Assembly (NCBI GenBank): GCA_016709495.1
Contig: JADJMS010000051.1
Span: forward strand, 62,001 to 126,000
Source of the DNA: Candidatus Dechloromonas phosphorivorans
GTDB taxonomy: Bacteria; Pseudomonadota; Gammaproteobacteria; Burkholderiales; Rhodocyclaceae
Direction: 5' to 3'
Length of the DNA stretch: 64,000 nt
The position numbers were made by a program, and so were the translations under genes. This document shows positions 62,352 through 64,000 of the stretch, one piece after another. The notes under the pieces are model-generated. The model worked only from the letters and a program-made list of their open reading frames with translations. It was not told where the DNA came from and ran no database searches. Numbering within the stretch: the first letter of the stretch is position 1; the number at the start of each line of letters is the position of its first letter.

Positions 62352-62927
62352 CTAATAAACATGGGGAATGAAGCCCCGCGTTTTTTGCATGTAGGCGGCG
62401 TAGGCTTCGCCGAAATAGACCAGACATTCTCTTTCATCACTTTTTGCAGTGAGCAGCAAAAACATCGTGGTCAGCCCGACAACGACCGTTCCCGGCAAGC
62501 TTGGGGCCTGAAAATAGGCGCCCCAGGCCAAGGACAGCAGCGAGGCATACATGGGGTGGCGAATGTGCTTGAAGATGCCGGTGGTGACCAGCGTCGTGGT
62601 TTTCTCAAACTCGTAAAGCGCACCATCCTGCCGTTCCGTGCTGGCCAAACCCTGATCACGCAAGGCGCGATGGCCGCGAATGACCAGATAGATACTGAGC
62701 GACATCAGCAACCATGAGGCCATCTGGTGTGGCGAAAAAGGTTGCTCGCCCCAGGGCTGACGATTGAGCACGACAAGGGCAAGAATGCCCTCCCAGGCGA
62801 AAAAACGGTAAAAGCCATGCCCGCCCGGATGACGCAAAGCCTTGCGCGACAACCAGAGAAGAACGGCGGTGCCAGGCAGCAGGATAAGCAGGTCAATCAA
62901 CAAGGAATTCACAGCGGTACCCGACAA
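62352..62927 (-). CDS. Isoprenylcysteine methyltransferase-like membrane protein
   Basis: 191 residues, about five membrane helices, with the ICMT/PEMT signature GIFKHIRHPMYASLL and the C-terminal RGFIPHVY. Such enzymes methylate membrane-embedded substrates with SAM. In a pigment operon it may O-methylate the aryl head group. It is 3 bases upstream of the DUF1615 gene. Confidence 0.82.
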   Translation of the reverse strand: MSGTAVNSLLIDLLILLPGTAVLLWLSRKALRHPGGHGFYRFFAWEGILALVVLNRQPWGEQPFSPHQMASWLLMSLSIYLVIRGHRALRDQGLASTERQDGALYEFEKTTTLVTTGIFKHIRHPMYASLLSLAWGAYFQAPSLPGTVVVGLTTMFLLLTAKSDERECLVYFGEAYAAYMQKTRGFIPHVY

Positions 62928-63629
62928 ATCAGCATGACGTTGGCGAAGGGTTTGCCTTCACTCATCGGCATGGTTTCAACCTTGAAGCCGATGTTTTTGA
63001 GCAGGTCGATCCATTCCGCCAACTGCCGGCTGTAAAGCGTCGGCAAACGATGGCCACGAATGAAGGTCACAGCATGATCGACCCAGTTGCAGATGTGGTA
63101 CGGCAGGCCGGCGCCGGCATCGCCAACGCGGGTAAGGAAAAGGCCGCCGGGGGGCAGGGCGGCGTAGATGCGCTTGAGCACATCTTTCTGGCGCAGGTGA
63201 TCAATATAGTGCAGCGCATCAAGGATGGTGACGACATCGGCCTGACCATAATCCACCTTGCACATGTCACCCTGACGAATATCAACCAGCGGATGATCCT
63301 TACCGAAAGCTTTAGCGGCGCGGTCGACATCTTTTTGCATTAACTCGAAACCGCGCAGGCTGAGCGGTTTCGGTGGCGTTGACCAATCATTCGGCCAGTT
63401 GCCATTTTCGTAGATATTGCGCCGCGAGCAACCAGGCAAACAGACTGCCCTGGCCACAGCCAAGGTCAAGGAAATGCGCTTTGGTCGGGAAGATGCCGCG
63501 CTTGAGCAACTCGCGGAAAATGCAGTCGGAAGATAGTTTGCCGCGCGCGTAGTGATAGGCAAAGTGACCGCCGGAGCGGAATGGACGACTGGCGTCATCA
63601 AGCAGGGTTTGCAGGAAGCGGGAGGTCAT
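62909..63629 (-). CDS. SAM-dependent methyltransferase, one frameshift
   Basis: About 240 residues. SAM motif I is FLDLGCGQGSLFAWLL; later motifs VVTILDALHYIDHL and ALPPGGLFLTRVGDAG are in a second frame. The break is at about 63419-63424 (length 3n+1, one extra base). Probably a class I methyltransferase acting in pigment biosynthesis. It overlaps both neighbours. Confidence 0.82.
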
Positions 63630-64000
63630 GTCAGGGCAGCAGGAAGCGTGACGGGATTAAGGCGAAGTTCGCTGATTTTTTGTAGCAGGCGCGGCAGGAC
63701 AGCAAGGATAACCGGCTCGCCGCTCGGCGTGCGGGCGGAATGACCATCGTGCAAGAGCAGGATGTCGCCGGGCGCAAGGTTTTCAACCAGCCGGTCGTAA
63801 ATACGCTGCACATCGCCTTCGTAGGTATCGTAGGGGCGGCGTGTCCATGAAGCCAGCTTCAGATCGAGGCGGGAAAGGACCGGGTCGAGCATGGGGTTGC
63901 GTAAGCCAGCGGTTGGCCGAAAGAACTGTGGCGGTCGACCAGCAATTTGACTTATTTTTTGCTGGGCGGCGCTAATGTCGGCTTTCATGCGGCCAGGGCC
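63626..64000 (-). CDS. Polysaccharide deacetylase, C-terminal part (runs off right edge)
   Basis: The reverse frame is open to the window edge, so the N-terminus lies outside. Motifs FFRPTAGLRNPML and ILLLHDGHSARTP are motifs 3-5 of the NodB/CE4 deacetylase fold. The ATG at 63988 is internal. It probably begins or precedes the visible part of the pigment operon. It overlaps the methyltransferase start. Confidence 0.8.
   Translation of the reverse strand, partial: GPGRMKADISAAQQKISQIAGRPPQFFRPTAGLRNPMLDPVLSRLDLKLASWTRRPYDTYEGDVQRIYDRLVENLAPGDILLLHDGHSARTPSGEPVILAVLPRLLQKISELRLNPVTLPAALT

Noticed and set aside
14274..63629. Wide pseudogene formation or genome decay
   Set aside because: The frameshifted genes are single-copy, otherwise complete and usually conserved; single-base breaks in homopolymers point to sequence error.
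1..64000. Insertion sequences, prophage, tRNA-linked islands, integrons
   Set aside because: No transposase, integrase, tRNA, attachment-type direct repeat or abrupt composition change was recognised.

Overview
The window reads as one contiguous piece of a Betaproteobacterial chromosome, most likely Rhodocyclales (Dechloromonas/Azonexus-like). This is inferred from gene content and order: a recA-recX / lptB-rpoN-hpf-ptsN-hprK block, a regulatory PTS (ptsI-ptsH-mannose-type EIIA), ruvC-ruvA-ruvB, ybgC-tolQRAB-pal-cpoB-queE, many cyclic-nucleotide and c-di-GMP proteins, and an aryl-polyene-type pigment cluster. No rRNA, tRNA, insertion sequence, prophage or CRISPR array was seen. Coding density is high and no gene-free stretch exceeds 300 bases.

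Layout. 1-8.1 kb: 5' part of a TonB-dependent receptor, a Sel1 protein, the regulatory PTS genes, a DMT exporter with a divergent LysR regulator, a DUF3365 haem protein and a HerA-like ATPase. 8.2-16.8 kb: a leftward cluster of exported proteins that is the most interesting part of the window. Read 5' to 3' it holds a CHASE2 adenylate/guanylate cyclase, a FecR-like protein, a CsgG/HfaB-like protein fused to a peptidoglycan-binding domain and a DUF4384 domain, three small exported proteins, a secreted HELAH metallopeptidase, a curlin-like repeat protein, a Cys-containing small protein, an OmpA-type protein and two almost identical curlin-like repeat proteins. I read it as an undescribed CsgG-type (type VIII-like) extracellular fibre or amyloid system. 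16.9-22.2 kb: yebC, a small exported protein, a DMT transporter and ruvC-ruvA-(AI-2E exporter)-ruvB. 22.3-30.1 kb: a DUF2330/RnfD-like pair and the Tol-Pal operon with queE. 30.1-45.6 kb: PilZ, PAS-GGDEF-EAL, a complete liv-type ABC operon, queC, a YeeE/YedE transporter, a MidA-like methyltransferase, a FIST sensor with a hybrid kinase, and ttcA. 45.7-52.5 kb: a cyclase-FHA fusion, a PsiF-repeat protein, then hprK, ptsN, hpf, rpoN, lptB, recX and recA, with a clear LexA box upstream of recA. 52.7-57.8 kb: a cation/proton antiporter, a thioredoxin-like protein, and a hybrid kinase paired with a periplasmic binding protein. 58-64 kb: part of an aryl-polyene-like biosynthetic operon that continues past the right edge.

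Two window-wide observations matter to any reader. First, thirteen genes carry about nineteen single-base-type frameshifts, many in short homopolymers, in genes that are normally essential or intact (tolQ, tolB, queE). This looks like assembly or sequencing error rather than gene decay, so the affected genes are annotated across the breaks. Second, a 21-bp dispersed motif, TTTT-N5-GTYGACCGTAAC, recurs about a dozen times both inside and between genes. It lies mostly on the + strand whatever the direction of the host gene, which suggests a replication-polarised or uptake-type signal rather than an operator.
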